Assembly: GCF_000744705.1 (NCBI RefSeq)
Contig: NZ_JQML01000001.1
Span: 6,210,017-6,274,016, forward strand
From: Streptacidiphilus albus JL83
GTDB lineage: Bacteria; Actinomycetota; Actinomycetes; Streptomycetales; Streptomycetaceae
Direction: 5' to 3'
Length of the DNA stretch: 64,000 nucleotides
In this document: positions 1 through 9,457 of the stretch, in pieces
How positions within the stretch are numbered: position 1 is the stretch's first letter
How the letters are laid out: each line of letters starts with the position of its first letter
Translations under genes and position numbers: made by a program
Notes under the pieces: generated by a model
Databases searched by the model: none
Seen by the model: only the letters and a program-made list of their open reading frames with translations
Told to the model about the DNA's origin: nothing

Positions 1-1332
1 GCCGACGTGGCCGGCATCGACGAGGTCAAGGCCGAGCTGACCGAGGTCGTGGACTTCCTCAAGCGCCCGCAGGCCTACCGCGCCATGGGCGCCAAGCTGC
101 CGGGCGGCGTGCTGCTGGCCGGTCCGCCCGGCACCGGCAAGACCCTGCTGGCCCGCGCCGTGGCCGGCGAGGCGGGAGTGCCGTTCTTCTCGGCCTCCGC
201 CTCCGAGTTCATCGAGATGATCGTCGGGGTCGGCGCCTCCCGGGTCAGGGAACTGTTCTCCGAGGCCCGCAAGGTCGCCCCGTCGATCATCTTCATCGAC
301 GAGATCGACACCATCGGCCGAACCCGCGGCGCCAATGCCATGGGCGGCCACGACGAGCGCGAGCAGACGCTCAATCAGATCCTCACCGAGATGGACGGCT
401 TCTCCGGCTCGGAGGGGGTGGTGGTGATCGCCGCCACCAACCGCTCCGAGATCCTCGACTCGGCGCTGCTCCGCCCCGGCCGTTTCGACCGGGTGGTCAC
501 CGTCAGCCCGCCGGACCGGGCCGGCCGCGCCGCCATCCTCCGGATCCACACCCGGGACATCCCGCTGGCCGCCGACGTCGACCTGGACCAGGTCGCCCGG
601 ACCACCCCCGGGATGACCGGCGCCGACCTGGCCAACCTGGCCAACGAGGCGGCGCTGCTCGCGGTGAAGCGCGGCCTGACCGAGGTCCGGGCCAGGGAGT
701 TCTCCGACGCCCTGGAGAAGGTGCAGCTGGGCGCGGAGCGCTCGCTGGTCATGCCGGACGAGGAGCGCCGCCGTACCGCCTACCACGAGTCGGGCCACGC
801 CCTGCTGGGGATGCTGCACCCGGGCGCCGACCCGGTGCGCAAGATCACGATCGTGCCGCGCGGCCGGGCCCTCGGCGTCACCCTGTCCACCCCGGACGCC
901 GACCGCTACTCCTACACCGAGGAGTACCTGCGCGCCCGGATCATCGGCGCGCTCGGCGGGATGGCCGCCGAGCAGGTGGTCTACGGCGTGATCACCACCG
1001 GCGCGGAGAGTGACCTGGAGCAGGTCACCTACATCGCCCGGGGGATGGCCGGACGCTGGGGGATGAGCGAGAAGGTCGGCCGGCTCACCGCGGTCCCGGG
1101 CGACAGTCAGGCCCCCTACGGACTCTCCTCCGCCCCGGCGACCCTCGACGCGGTCGACGGCGAGGCCCGGCGCATCGTCGCCGAGTGCTACGAGGCGGCG
1201 TGCCGTCAGCTGACCGAGTACCGGCCCAAGCTGGACGCGCTGGCCGCGGCGCTGATGGAGCACGAGACCCTGGACGAGGAGGCCGCGTACCGCGCCGCGG
1301 GGATGCCGAGGATGCACAAGGGCGGCAACTGA
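1..1332 (+). CDS. ftsH: FtsH-type AAA+ zinc metalloprotease, 5' end outside window
   Basis: ATP-dependent membrane protease that unfolds and degrades membrane and short-lived cytosolic proteins. The frame is open from base 1, so the N-terminal membrane part is missing. The fragment starts in the conserved 'DVAGIDEVK' region. It shows Walker A GPPGTGKT (fragment residues about 41-48), Walker B IIFIDEID, the arginine-finger region RPGRFDR, the protease motif HESGH (about 262-266) and the third zinc ligand in ESDLEQVT (about 338). All catalytic residues are present. The C-terminal tail is short. Many actinomycetes have a second FtsH elsewhere; this copy sits beside proS and the rpsP cluster. It ends 5 bp from the convergent methyltransferase gene. 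Confidence 0.95.
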   Translation, partial: ADVAGIDEVKAELTEVVDFLKRPQAYRAMGAKLPGGVLLAGPPGTGKTLLARAVAGEAGVPFFSASASEFIEMIVGVGASRVRELFSEARKVAPSIIFIDEIDTIGRTRGANAMGGHDEREQTLNQILTEMDGFSGSEGVVVIAATNRSEILDSALLRPGRFDRVVTVSPPDRAGRAAILRIHTRDIPLAADVDLDQVARTTPGMTGADLANLANEAALLAVKRGLTEVRAREFSDALEKVQLGAERSLVMPDEERRRTAYHESGHALLGMLHPGADPVRKITIVPRGRALGVTLSTPDADRYSYTEEYLRARIIGALGGMAAEQVVYGVITTGAESDLEQVTYIARGMAGRWGMSEKVGRLTAVPGDSQAPYGLSSAPATLDAVDGEARRIVAECYEAACRQLTEYRPKLDALAAALMEHETLDEEAAYRAAGMPRMHKGGN

Positions 1333-1337
1333 CCGCC

Positions 1338-2210
1338 CTAGCCGACCCGCTCCGCGACCGTGTAGCGAAAGACGTTCTCCATCCGCACCGACCCGTCCTC
1401 GCGCAGGTACGGGTGCAGCGCCTCGGCGATCTCCTTGCGGACCTGGCGTTCGCCCGAGTGGTCCGCGGCCGCGTCGAAGACGCCCATCGCCAGCAGGCCG
1501 CGGACCGCGCTGTCCAGGTCCGGGTAGGCGAAGGGGCAGCAGACCAGGCCGCCGCCGCCGAGCCGCAGCCCGGCGTCGGCGACCAGGCGCTCGACCGCGC
1601 CGGGCTCGCTCAGCGTGAACGGCGCGTAGCGGGCGCGCCGCAGCGGGTCGCTGAGCCGCCGGGCGACCTGGAGCACGGCCGTGCTCTGGCAGCGCTCCGA
1701 CGGACCCCAGGTCGCCAGCGCCACGTGCCCGCCCGGCACCGTCAGCCGCGCCGCGTCCCGTACCAGCGCCGCCGGGTCGGCGGTGCAGGACAGGTGCTCG
1801 AACGCGGTCACCAGCGAGTGCGCGGGGGCATGCCATCCGGCGCCCCCGGCCGGCGACAGCTCCCGGTAGACATCGCTCAGCACCCGGAGCGAACGGTCCT
1901 GCGCCAGCGAGCGCAGCTCCGCCTCGGGTTCGAGTCCGACCACCTCCGCGCCCCGGGCGGCGGCCAGCAGCAGCGCCAGCCCGGACCGGCAGCCCAGGCC
2001 GAGCACGCTGGTCGCGGGGCCGACCTCCAACCGCTGGTAGACCGCCTCGTACAGCGGGACCAGCATCCGCTCCTGGATCTCGGCCCAGTCCCGCGCCCGC
2101 TGCCGCGCCCGCGTACGCGGCGCGGGCGCGCCGTTCGACGCCGCTGCGCCGTTCGGCGCCACTGCACCATTGGTAACCACTGCGCCATTCGTAACTGACC
2201 TGGAAGCCAT
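1338..2210 (-). CDS. SAM-dependent methyltransferase, class I fold
   Basis: A 290-residue protein with a low-complexity N-terminus (repeats of the type NGA), then a Rossmann methyltransferase core. Visible are a motif I-like VLGLGCRSG (about 75-85), an acidic end to strand 2 (VVGLEPEAE) and a post-motif stretch ARLTVPGGHVALATWG typical of small-molecule methyltransferases. The substrate cannot be read from the sequence. The ATG at 2210 directly follows a GGGG-containing stretch on the reverse strand. The frame stays open far upstream over proS, but only this part has a coherent protein fold. It is convergent with ftsH and divergent from proS. Confidence 0.75.
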   Translation of the reverse strand: MASRSVTNGAVVTNGAVAPNGAAASNGAPAPRTRARQRARDWAEIQERMLVPLYEAVYQRLEVGPATSVLGLGCRSGLALLLAAARGAEVVGLEPEAELRSLAQDRSLRVLSDVYRELSPAGGAGWHAPAHSLVTAFEHLSCTADPAALVRDAARLTVPGGHVALATWGPSERCQSTAVLQVARRLSDPLRRARYAPFTLSEPGAVERLVADAGLRLGGGGLVCCPFAYPDLDSAVRGLLAMGVFDAAADHSGERQVRKEIAEALHPYLREDGSVRMENVFRYTVAERVG

Positions 2211-2402
2211 CACCCCGGCCCCTCCGATCCGGACCTGCCGCAAGGACGTGAGGGTCGTCCCGCGCTGAGCCCCACGGTCTCCAGCCAACTCCGCCCGCGC
2301 CCGTGCGTCCAGAGTGCCGACGCAGACAAAAGCACCCACTGTCGCGCGCCGGGGGCGCAGCGTGTTCCGCTGCGCCGTCGGCGGCGGGATACGATTCGCC
2401 CC

Positions 2403-3815
2403 ATGGCAAAGGCTCCCGTTCTCACCCCCCAGTCGGACGATTTTCCCCGCTGGTACCAGGATCTGATCAACAAGGCCGAACTGGCCGACAACGGTCCGGT
2501 GCGCGGCACCATGGTCATCCGACCGTACGGCTTCGCGTTGTGGGAGCGGATGCAGCAGGAGATGGACGCACGGATCAAGAAGGCGGGCGCGCAGAACGCC
2601 TACTTCCCGATGTTCATCCCCCAGTCTTATCTGACCCGTGAGGCCGAGCACGTCGAGGGCTTCGCCCCCGAGCTGGCCGTGGTCACCCACGGTGGCGGCA
2701 AGGAGCTGGAGGAGCCGGTCGTCGTCCGGCCCACCTCCGAGACCATCATCAACGAGTACTTCTCCAAGTGGGTGCAGAGCCACCGCGACCTGCCGCTGCT
2801 GATCAACCAGTGGGCGAACGTCGTCCGCTGGGAGCTGCGCCCCCGGATCTTCCTGCGCACCACCGAGTTCCTCTGGCAGGAGGGCCACACGGCCCACGCC
2901 ACCTACGAGGAGGCCCGGGCTTACGCCTCGATGATCCACACGGACGTCTACGGCGACTTCATGACCAATGTCCTCGGCATCGACGTGGTGCTCGGCCGCA
3001 AGACCGCCAAGGAGCGGTTCGCGGGCGCGATCAACACCCTCACCCTCGAATCGATGATGGGCGACGGCAAGGCGCTGCAGATGGGCACCAGCCACGAGCT
3101 GGGCCAGAACTTCGCCAAGGCGTTCAACACCCAGTTCCTGTCCAACGGCAGCGAGCGCGAGTACGTCTGGCAGACCTCCTGGGGCAGCTCCACCCGGATG
3201 GTCGGCGGCCTGATCATGTCGCACGGCGACGACAACGGGCTGCGCGTCCCGCCGCGGCTGGCCGCGACCCAGGTCGTGGTGCTGGCGATCAAGGGCGAGG
3301 ACGCGGTGCTGGCCAAGGTCCGCGAGATCGGTGCACAGCTGGAGGCCGTCGGGGTCCGGGTCGTGGTCGACGACCGCACCGACACCCCCTTCGGCCGCCG
3401 GGCCGTGGACTGGGAGCTCAAGGGCGTGCCGATCCGGATCGAGGTCGGCCCGCGCGACCTGGAGGCCGGGACCGCGATGATGGTGCGACGCATCCCGGGC
3501 GGGAAGGAGCCGGTGCCGGCCGACTCCCTGGCCGCGACCGTCCCCGGCCTGCTGGAGGAGGACCAGGCGACGCTGCTGCGCCAGTCCCGCGAGCGCCGCG
3601 AGTCCCGCACGGTCGAGGTGACCGGGCTGAACGAGGCGGTAGAGGCGGCGGCGACCGGCTGGGGCCGGATGTCCTGGGCCGAGCTCGGCCCCGAGGGCGA
3701 GCGCAAGCTCGCCGAGCAGGGCGTGTCGGTCCGCTGCATCGTCGCCGAGGACGGCTCCGTGCCGTTGACCGACGACCAGCCGGGCAATGTGGCGATCGTC
3801 GCCCGCGCCTACTGA
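2403..3815 (+). CDS. proS: Prolyl-tRNA synthetase, archaeal/eukaryal-type short form
   Basis: Charges tRNA-Pro with proline in the cytosol. It has 470 residues and no long bacterial editing insertion. Class II motifs are present: TSETIINEYFSKW, then motif 2 RPRIFLRTTEFLWQEGHTAH (about residues 145-164), then motif 3-like GSSTRMVGGLIMSHGDD. The C-terminus ends in an aromatic residue (ARAY), as in the type-3 enzymes. The ATG at 2403 gives the standard start MAKAPVLTPQ. This form is unlike the roughly 560-residue bacterial ProRS; whether a bacterial-type copy also exists cannot be seen here. A strong hairpin follows at 3896-3943. Confidence 0.95.
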   Translation: MAKAPVLTPQSDDFPRWYQDLINKAELADNGPVRGTMVIRPYGFALWERMQQEMDARIKKAGAQNAYFPMFIPQSYLTREAEHVEGFAPELAVVTHGGGKELEEPVVVRPTSETIINEYFSKWVQSHRDLPLLINQWANVVRWELRPRIFLRTTEFLWQEGHTAHATYEEARAYASMIHTDVYGDFMTNVLGIDVVLGRKTAKERFAGAINTLTLESMMGDGKALQMGTSHELGQNFAKAFNTQFLSNGSEREYVWQTSWGSSTRMVGGLIMSHGDDNGLRVPPRLAATQVVVLAIKGEDAVLAKVREIGAQLEAVGVRVVVDDRTDTPFGRRAVDWELKGVPIRIEVGPRDLEAGTAMMVRRIPGGKEPVPADSLAATVPGLLEEDQATLLRQSRERRESRTVEVTGLNEAVEAAATGWGRMSWAELGPEGERKLAEQGVSVRCIVAEDGSVPLTDDQPGNVAIVARAY

Positions 3816-3895
3816 CGTCGGCGCCCACCGGGGCTCCGGGGCTGGTGAGGCCCCCGGTCTCATTGGCTGAGACGTTTCTCCAGCGATTTTCGTAG

Positions 3896-3943
3896 ACGGC
3901 CTGGTCGGCCGCCCTCCCTCCGGAGAGCGGCCGACCAGGCCGT
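3896..3943 (+). terminator. Hairpin terminator after proS
   Basis: A perfect 17-bp inverted repeat (arms 3896-3912 and 3927-3943, read ACGGCCTGGTCGGCCGC and its complement) encloses a 14-nt loop. It lies about 80 bp after the proS stop in the 298-bp gap before the next gene. There is no long T-run, which is usual for GC-rich actinomycete terminators. Confidence 0.7.
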
Positions 3944-4113
3944 TCGGCGCTGCTCCCCAGGGCATCGTCGCTGGTGGGGACGGGTTTCAGGTAAGTCTTG
4001 GGCAAGTGTCGGGCCGAGTCGGGGCGGGACCGGGGCCCCCTTGACGGTCGGATGACTTGTGGTGAACCCGCCGACACCGGAACACAGCGGGGCCTTCCCT
4101 CGTTTGGCCTTGC

Positions 4114-4716
4114 GTGAGCACGACACAACAACCTCTGGTCCTCGCAGCCGAGCTGGCCCTCGCCTGGGGCGACATCCAGCGCCACCACACCGACCTGCCC
4201 AATCTCGCGGCACCCGAATCGCTGATCGGGGAGTCCTCCTCGGCGTGCGGTTCCGCGTTGGGCTTCGAGCGCCTGCTGCACGAAGCGGCCCACGGACTGG
4301 CCGCCGCCCGCGGCATCCGGGACACCTCGCGCGCCGGGCGCTACCACAACCGCCGCTTCCTGGCCCTCGCCGACGAGCTCGGTCTGGACCACGCCGCCGA
4401 CCCGCATGCCAGCAGCGGCTTCTCGCTGGTGACGCTGCGGCCGGAGACCCGGGAACGCTACGCGGACACCATCAACCGGCTCCAGCGCGCGCTGGACATG
4501 CACACCGCCGCGACCGAAGGGTCCGGAGCCGACCGGGTCCGCAGCTTCCGCGGTCCGTCCGCCCGGCACGGCTCCTCCGGTGGCGGCGTCCGGGTCAAGG
4601 CGGTCTGCGACTGCGGCCGCAACGTCCGGGTCGTGCCCTCGGTGCTGGCCCAGGCAGCGATCGTCTGCGGTGCCTGCGGGCAGCCCTTCCGGATCGTCGA
4701 AGTTCCGAACGCCTGA
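4114..4716 (+). CDS. SprT-like zinc protein with C-terminal zinc ribbon
   Basis: A 200-residue cytosolic protein. An HEAAH motif near residue 55 fits the HExxH zinc-binding helix of SprT-like metalloprotease domains. A C-terminal zinc ribbon is formed by CDCG and CGACG pairs (about 168-190). A glycine/serine-rich linker joins the two parts. GTG at 4114 gives MSTTQQPLVLAAELALAW. I recall similar proteins in Streptomyces near rpsP; the substrate is unknown. Proteolytic activity is inferred from the motif only. Confidence 0.7.
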   Translation: MSTTQQPLVLAAELALAWGDIQRHHTDLPNLAAPESLIGESSSACGSALGFERLLHEAAHGLAAARGIRDTSRAGRYHNRRFLALADELGLDHAADPHASSGFSLVTLRPETRERYADTINRLQRALDMHTAATEGSGADRVRSFRGPSARHGSSGGGVRVKAVCDCGRNVRVVPSVLAQAAIVCGACGQPFRIVEVPNA

Positions 4717-4956
4717 GGTCGCCGCGCCCCCGGCTCCGGCGGGCATGGGCGCAGTCGCCCGCCGGCCGGCACCGCTGTTGCCGCCCCGGCGGGAATTGGC
4801 GCGGCCGACCTATGGCAGAATGGACAGCTGAGTACTCGGCAGCCGAGCAGGACCCCTCTCTCCTCCGGCTGACGTGTCCGTCGAGCAGCCCGCAGCCGCA
4901 ACCCCACGTGGATCGCACGGCTGCTCACCCACGTCAAATCCAGGAGAACCACTCCC

Positions 4957-5397
4957 GTGGCAGTCAAGATCAAGCTTAAGCGTCTCGGCAAGATTCGCTC
5001 CCCGCACTACCGCATCGTCGTCGCCGACGCCCGCACCAAGCGTGACGGTCGCGCGATCGAGGAGATCGGCATCTACCAGCCGACCTACGACCCCTCGATC
5101 ATCAAGGTCGACAACGAGCGCGCCCAGTACTGGCTGAGCGTCGGCGCCCAGCCGACCGAGGCCGTGCTCGCGATCCTCAAGCTCACCGGTGACTGGCAGC
5201 AGTTCAAGGGCCTGCCGGCCCCGGCGCCGCTCAAGGTCGCCGAGCCCAAGGTCACGGACTTCTCGCACCTGTTCGCGAAGGCCGTCGCCGGCTTCGAGGA
5301 CTCCACCACCGGTGTGGCGATCACCCCGAAGGCCAAGAAGTCGGACAAGAAGGACGAGGCCGCGGCCGAGTCCGACGCCCCCGCCACCGAGGCCTGA
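4957..5397 (+). CDS. rpsP: 30S ribosomal protein S16
   Basis: Component of the small ribosomal subunit body. The protein begins [20 protein letters not shown], the standard S16 start, with the conserved core to about residue 85. The remaining 60 residues form a charged alanine/glutamate/lysine tail typical of actinomycete S16 (146 aa in total). An AGGAG ribosome binding site precedes the ATG. It is the first gene of the rpsP-KH-rimM-trmD-rplS operon. The 240-bp leader contains a small CTCGGCAGCCGAG hairpin, and a weak promoter-like TTGGCG/CAGAAT pair with poor spacing. Confidence 0.98.
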   Translation: MAVKIKLKRLGKIRSPHYRIVVADARTKRDGRAIEEIGIYQPTYDPSIIKVDNERAQYWLSVGAQPTEAVLAILKLTGDWQQFKGLPAPAPLKVAEPKVTDFSHLFAKAVAGFEDSTTGVAITPKAKKSDKKDEAAAESDAPATEA

Positions 5398-5401
5398 TTC
5401 A

Positions 5402-5641
5402 ATGCTCGAGGAAGCCCTCGAACACCTGGTGAAGGGCATCGTCGAGAACCCGGACGACGTCCAGGTCCACTCGCGGGAGCTCCGCCGGGGCCGCATCCTC
5501 GAAGTGCGTGTGCACCCCGAGGACCTCGGCAAGGTCATCGGCCGGGGCGGCCGTACCGCGCGTGCTCTGCGCACCGTGGTCACCGCTCTCGGCGGTCGTA
5601 GCGTCCGGGTCGACCTGGTCGACGCCGACGGCGTGCGATAG
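5402..5641 (+). CDS. khpA: KH-domain RNA-binding protein (KhpA/YlqC type)
   Basis: A 79-residue single-KH protein with the RNA-binding signature [13 protein letters not shown] (GXXG loop GRGG, about residue 45). The family binds many RNAs and in other Gram-positives works with KhpB in cell envelope and cell division control. It starts 4 bp after rpsP, as in nearly all Actinobacteria. The symbol is by family similarity. Confidence 0.92.
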   Translation: MLEEALEHLVKGIVENPDDVQVHSRELRRGRILEVRVHPEDLGKVIGRGGRTARALRTVVTALGGRSVRVDLVDADGVR

Positions 5642-5655
5642 ATCAGAAGGCACCA

Positions 5656-5696
5656 CTCGGGGCCGGTCGGGACATGATGTCCCGACCGGCCCCGAG
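5656..5696 (+). terminator. Intra-operon hairpin between khpA and rimM
   Basis: CTCGGGGCCGGTCGGGACAT is followed after one base by its exact complement, ending at 5696, and then by CCTTTTC. This is a 20-bp inverted repeat with practical stem of about 18 bp. It lies only 29 bp upstream of the rimM start, so it probably lowers read-through or processes the mRNA within the operon rather than ending all transcription. Confidence 0.65.
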
Positions 5697-5724
5697 CCTT
5701 TTCACACCTAGGAGAACGATCACC

Positions 5725-6276
5725 GTGCAGCTCGTCGTCGCCCGGATCGGCCGGGCCCACGGCATCAAGGGCCAGGTCTCGGTGGAGGTACGCACCGACG
5801 AGCCCGAACTGCGGCTCGCCCCCGGTGCGGTGCTCGCCACCGACCCCGCCTCGGCCGGACCGCTGACCGTCGCCGAGGGACGGGTGCACAGCGGACGGCT
5901 GCTGCTCCGCTTCGTCGGCGTCGACGACCGGAACGGCGCCGAGGCCCTGCGCGGCACCATGCTGATCGCCGAGGTCGACCCCGAGCAGACGCCGGACGAC
6001 CCGGAGGAGTACTACGACCACCAGCTGATCGGTCTGGACGTGGTCCTCGCCGACGGCGCCCGGGTCGGCGAGCTCGCCTCGGTGCTGCACCTCCCGGCCC
6101 AGGACCTGCTGGCGGTCAAGCGCGACGACGGCACCGAGGTGCTGGTCCCGTTCGTGCACGAGATCGTTCCCGAGGTCGACCTGGAGCTGCGCCGGATCGT
6201 GCTCACCCCGCCGCGCGGACTGCTCGACCCGGCCGCGGCCGAGGTCGCGTCCGACCGCGCCGCCGAGTCCGAGTAG
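5725..6276 (+). CDS. rimM: 16S rRNA processing protein RimM
   Basis: Ribosome maturation factor that binds S19 and helps mature the 30S head. Length 183 residues. The N-terminal RimM barrel begins [18 protein letters not shown] and the PRC-barrel half contains [12 protein letters not shown] and [16 protein letters not shown] at 5725 is chosen because AGGAG lies 10 bp upstream and the protein starts at the family position. Next gene is trmD, 13 bp downstream. Confidence 0.96.
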   Translation: MQLVVARIGRAHGIKGQVSVEVRTDEPELRLAPGAVLATDPASAGPLTVAEGRVHSGRLLLRFVGVDDRNGAEALRGTMLIAEVDPEQTPDDPEEYYDHQLIGLDVVLADGARVGELASVLHLPAQDLLAVKRDDGTEVLVPFVHEIVPEVDLELRRIVLTPPRGLLDPAAAEVASDRAAESE

Positions 6277-6289
6277 GAGCGTCGGACCG

Positions 6290-7114
6290 GTGCGCATCGA
6301 CGTCGTCACGATCTTTCCCGAGTACCTGGAGCCGCTGAACGTCTCGCTGGTCGGCAAGGCCCGCGCGCGCGGGCTGCTCGACGTCCGGCTGCACGGGCTG
6401 CGCGAGCACACCAGCGATGTCCACCGCACGGTGGACGACTCCCCCTACGGGGGCGGGCCCGGCATGGTGATGAAGCCCGAACCCTGGGCCGCCGCCCTGG
6501 ACGGCATCGTGGACTCGGCCGGCGAGGCCGACGGGGAGGTGCCGACCCTGGTGGTGCCGACGCCCAGCGGCCGGCCGTTCACCCAGGCACTGGCCCAGGA
6601 GCTGGCCGGACGCCCCTGGCTGGCCTTCGCCCCGGCCCGGTACGAGGGCATCGACCGCCGGGTGATCGATGCCGCCGCCGAGCGGATGCCGGTGGTCGAG
6701 GTCTCCATCGGCGACTACGTGCTGGCCGGCGGCGAGGTCGCGGTGCTGGTCATCGTGGAGGCCGTGGCCCGGCTGCTGCCCGGGGTGCTCGGCAACGCCG
6801 AGTCCCACCAGGACGACTCCTTCGCCCCGGGCCGGATGGCGGACCTGCTGGAGGGCCCGGTCTACACCAAGCCGGCCGAGTGGCGCGACCGCCCGGTGCC
6901 GGAGGTGCTGCTCAGCGGCAACCACGGGCTGATCGCCCGCTGGCGCCGGGAGCAGGCGTTCGCCCGCACCCTGGCCATGCGCCCCGACCTGGTCGAGCGC
7001 TGGGACCGGGCGGCGATGGACAAGCACGACCTCAAGGCGCTGGCCGGACTGGGCGTCCACTGGGACGAGCCGAGCGGGCGGTTTAGGCGCAGGCCGATCG
7101 GTGTGGAAGAATAG
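6290..7114 (+). CDS. trmD: tRNA (guanine-N1)-methyltransferase
   Basis: Methylates G37 of tRNAs with SAM, preventing frameshifts. The protein has 274 residues and a SPOUT trefoil-knot fold. Landmarks are MRIDVVTIFPEYL at the start, YGGGPGMVMKPEP (about 58-70) and the knot/SAM-binding segment IGDYVLAGGEVA (about 139-150). The N-terminal domain ends near the LPGVLGN loop; the C-terminal helical domain reads LALRPDL-like AMRPDLVERW. Start is GTG at 6290. Confidence 0.97.
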   Translation: MRIDVVTIFPEYLEPLNVSLVGKARARGLLDVRLHGLREHTSDVHRTVDDSPYGGGPGMVMKPEPWAAALDGIVDSAGEADGEVPTLVVPTPSGRPFTQALAQELAGRPWLAFAPARYEGIDRRVIDAAAERMPVVEVSIGDYVLAGGEVAVLVIVEAVARLLPGVLGNAESHQDDSFAPGRMADLLEGPVYTKPAEWRDRPVPEVLLSGNHGLIARWRREQAFARTLAMRPDLVERWDRAAMDKHDLKALAGLGVHWDEPSGRFRRRPIGVEE

Positions 7115-7277
7115 GCGGCTGCTGCCTGTCCTCGGCCGCTCCCACCGACCCCCGGTCGGTTGAGCCGGTCCGGTGCCCCTGCCACGGGGGAGACGCCGCC
7201 AACCGGGCGACACACAGCGCAACCCCTTTCACTCGATATTCCGTGGGTGGCCCGTGGCGCCTGCGATGGAGACAATC

Positions 7278-7628
7278 ATGAGCAACCTGCTCAGTGCTGT
7301 CGACGCGGCCTCGGTCCGCACCGACATCCCGGCCTTCCGCCCGGGCGACACCGTCAACGTCCACGTCCGCGTCATCGAGGGCAGCCGCTCCCGTGTGCAG
7401 CAGTTCAAGGGCGTTGTCGTCCGCCGTCAGGGCGACGGCATCCGCGAGACCTTCACGGTCCGCAAGGTCAGCTTCAACGTCGGCGTGGAGCGCACCTTCC
7501 CGGTGCACACCCCGATCGTCGAGAAGATCGAGGTCGTGACCCGCGGCGCCGTCCGTCGCGCCAAGCTCTACTACCTCCGTGAGCTGCGCGGCAAGGCCGC
7601 GAAGATCAAGGAGAAGCGCGACCGCTGA
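7278..7628 (+). CDS. rplS: 50S ribosomal protein L19
   Basis: 116-residue large-subunit protein at the 30S/50S interface. Conserved stretches are [30 protein letters not shown] and [16 protein letters not shown] at 7278 yields [14 protein letters not shown], the usual family start, and earlier in-frame starts are not conserved. The 163-bp gap after trmD may hold its own promoter, but I see no clear one. Confidence 0.97.
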   Translation: MSNLLSAVDAASVRTDIPAFRPGDTVNVHVRVIEGSRSRVQQFKGVVVRRQGDGIRETFTVRKVSFNVGVERTFPVHTPIVEKIEVVTRGAVRRAKLYYLRELRGKAAKIKEKRDR

Positions 7629-7663
7629 GTTTCCTTACCGCGGTGCCCTAAGCTACTGCGGCG

Positions 7664-8386
7664 ATGGAAACCCACACTGCGCACGAGGACCGCGACTCCC
7701 CTCCCGTACCGGCCGACCAGGCCGAACCGGAGGGCGGGTCGCGGTCCTCCGTCGTGCGCGGGCTGGCGCGGGACGTGCTGCTGCTGGGCGTCGTCTGCGC
7801 GCTGGTGCTGTTCCTGGTGACCACCTTCGTGGCGCAGCCCTTCTCGATCCCCAGCGGCTCGATGGAGCCCACGCTGAAGGTCGGCGACCGAGTCATTGTC
7901 GATAAACTGGCCTATCGATTCGGCTCGCCCCAGCGCGGCGACGTGGTGGTCTTCGACGGCCGCGGCTCCTTCATCACCGAGAACTCGGCGGACCCCGAGG
8001 ACAGCTCGGGAAACGACTTCGTGAAGCGGGTGATCGGCGTCGGTGGGGACACGGTGACCTGCTGCGACGCCAAGGGCCGGGTCAGCGTGGACGGGGTTCC
8101 GCTGAACGAGTCCGACTACCTCTTCCCCGGCGACGCACCCTCCCTGGTCCCCTTCTCCATCAAGGTCCCTTCGGGCACACTGTTCGTGCTGGGCGATCAC
8201 CGTTCGGTGTCACGTGACTCACGTGACCACCTCGGCGACCCCGGCGGCGGCTTTGTTCCGGTCGACAAAGTGATTGGTCGAGTCGACTGGGTGGTGTACC
8301 CGATCGGCGACTGGCGCTCGGTGGACCGTCCGCAGATCTTCGCCGTGCTGGATCCGGAGCTGCGGAAGGGTGCCGTACGTGGGTAG
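7664..8386 (+). CDS. sipW: Type I signal peptidase, first of four
   Basis: Membrane serine protease that removes signal peptides from exported proteins. Length 240 residues. A single N-terminal membrane segment (about 35-57) is followed by the catalytic serine box SIPSGSMEPTL and the catalytic lysine in FVKRVIGVGGD. Box E is LFVLGDHRSVSRDSR. There is no C-terminal membrane segment, unlike the next two copies. The symbol follows the order sipW-X-Y-Z of the Streptomyces lividans cluster and is by position. Confidence 0.93.
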   Translation: METHTAHEDRDSPPVPADQAEPEGGSRSSVVRGLARDVLLLGVVCALVLFLVTTFVAQPFSIPSGSMEPTLKVGDRVIVDKLAYRFGSPQRGDVVVFDGRGSFITENSADPEDSSGNDFVKRVIGVGGDTVTCCDAKGRVSVDGVPLNESDYLFPGDAPSLVPFSIKVPSGTLFVLGDHRSVSRDSRDHLGDPGGGFVPVDKVIGRVDWVVYPIGDWRSVDRPQIFAVLDPELRKGAVRG

Positions 8387-9353
8387 CAGGGGGCGGCACG
8401 GGGCACCGGAGCGCACGTCCGGCGAGGACGCCGGGGGCATAGCCGAGGAGGACGGGGCCGGTGCGGGCTCCTCCGGCGGCAGAGCCGGCGAGCCCGGGAG
8501 CCGGGCCGAGCGCGGGCGGGCGGAGCGCAGGCGCGCCGCCAAGCGGGCGCACCGGCGCCGGCAGCGCTCGCTGCTGCGCGAGGTCCCGCTGATCGTCGCG
8601 GTCGCCCTGGTGATCACCTTGCTGCTGCAGACCTTCCTGGTCCAGGTGTTCTCCATCCCCTCGGGGTCGATGCAGAACACCATCGCGATCGGCGACCGGG
8701 TGGTGGTCGACAAGTTCTCACCCTGGTTCGGCTGGAAGCCGCAGCGCGGCGAGGTGATCGTCTTCAACGACCCGGACAACTGGCTCGCGGACGACCCGGT
8801 GCCCAAGGACAACGCGGTGGTCGGCGCGATCAAGTCCGCCTTCACCTTCGTCGGGCTGCTGCCCTCGGACCGGGACCTGATCAAGCGGGTCATCGGCGTT
8901 CCGGGCGACACCGTCGCCTGCTGCGACAGCCAGGGGCGCGTGACCGTCAACGGCGCGCCCCTGAATGAGTCCTATGTGTTTCCCGGAAATCCGCCCTCCC
9001 GGATCACCTTCAAAGTCACGGTTCCGGCCGGGAAGTTGTGGGTGATGGGCGACCACCGCGACATCTCCGCCGACTCGCGCTACCACATGACCGATGCCAC
9101 CGGCGGCTTCGTTCCGGAGAAGGACGTGGTCGGACGGGCCGTGGCGGTGGTCTGGCCGGTGTCCCACTGGCGGACGCTGCCGGTGCCGCACACCGGTGCG
9201 CCGAGTGCGGCGGGGACGGCGGTCGGACAAAGCCTTCGTCAAGTATCGTCCGCAGCAGCACTCGTCCCGATTCCTGCGGAACTTCCGCTCGTTATGGGTG
9301 TGGCTGCGACTGTCTCCCGCTTCCGGAGCCGGCGCCGTTCGCGGCGCGGCTGA
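8379..9353 (+). CDS. sipX: Type I signal peptidase, second of four
   Basis: 324-residue signal peptidase. GTG at 8379 overlaps the end of the preceding gene by 8 bp, suggesting translational coupling. A long Arg/Gly/Glu-rich cytoplasmic N-terminus precedes the membrane segment (LIVAVALVITLLLQTFLV). Catalytic motifs are SIPSGSMQNT and LIKRVIGVPGD, with a conserved CCD next to the second. A predicted second membrane segment lies near the C-terminus (VPIPAELPLVMGVAATV), placing the arginine-rich tail in the cytoplasm. Confidence 0.92.
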   Translation: MGSRGRHGAPERTSGEDAGGIAEEDGAGAGSSGGRAGEPGSRAERGRAERRRAAKRAHRRRQRSLLREVPLIVAVALVITLLLQTFLVQVFSIPSGSMQNTIAIGDRVVVDKFSPWFGWKPQRGEVIVFNDPDNWLADDPVPKDNAVVGAIKSAFTFVGLLPSDRDLIKRVIGVPGDTVACCDSQGRVTVNGAPLNESYVFPGNPPSRITFKVTVPAGKLWVMGDHRDISADSRYHMTDATGGFVPEKDVVGRAVAVVWPVSHWRTLPVPHTGAPSAAGTAVGQSLRQVSSAAALVPIPAELPLVMGVAATVSRFRSRRRSRRG

Positions 9354-9457
9354 CCGCGGAGGCCAGTTCTGGCAGCACGGCCGGCAGAACAGCAGCGCCT
9401 GACAACAGTGGTGACGAACGCGGACGCGAGCCGTCCGCACGGCAGTAAGGAGGCGAC

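Noticed and set aside
1338..3965. Very long reverse frame opposite proS
   Set aside because: Upstream of 2210 it is the shadow of proS; only the C-terminal methyltransferase is a coherent protein.
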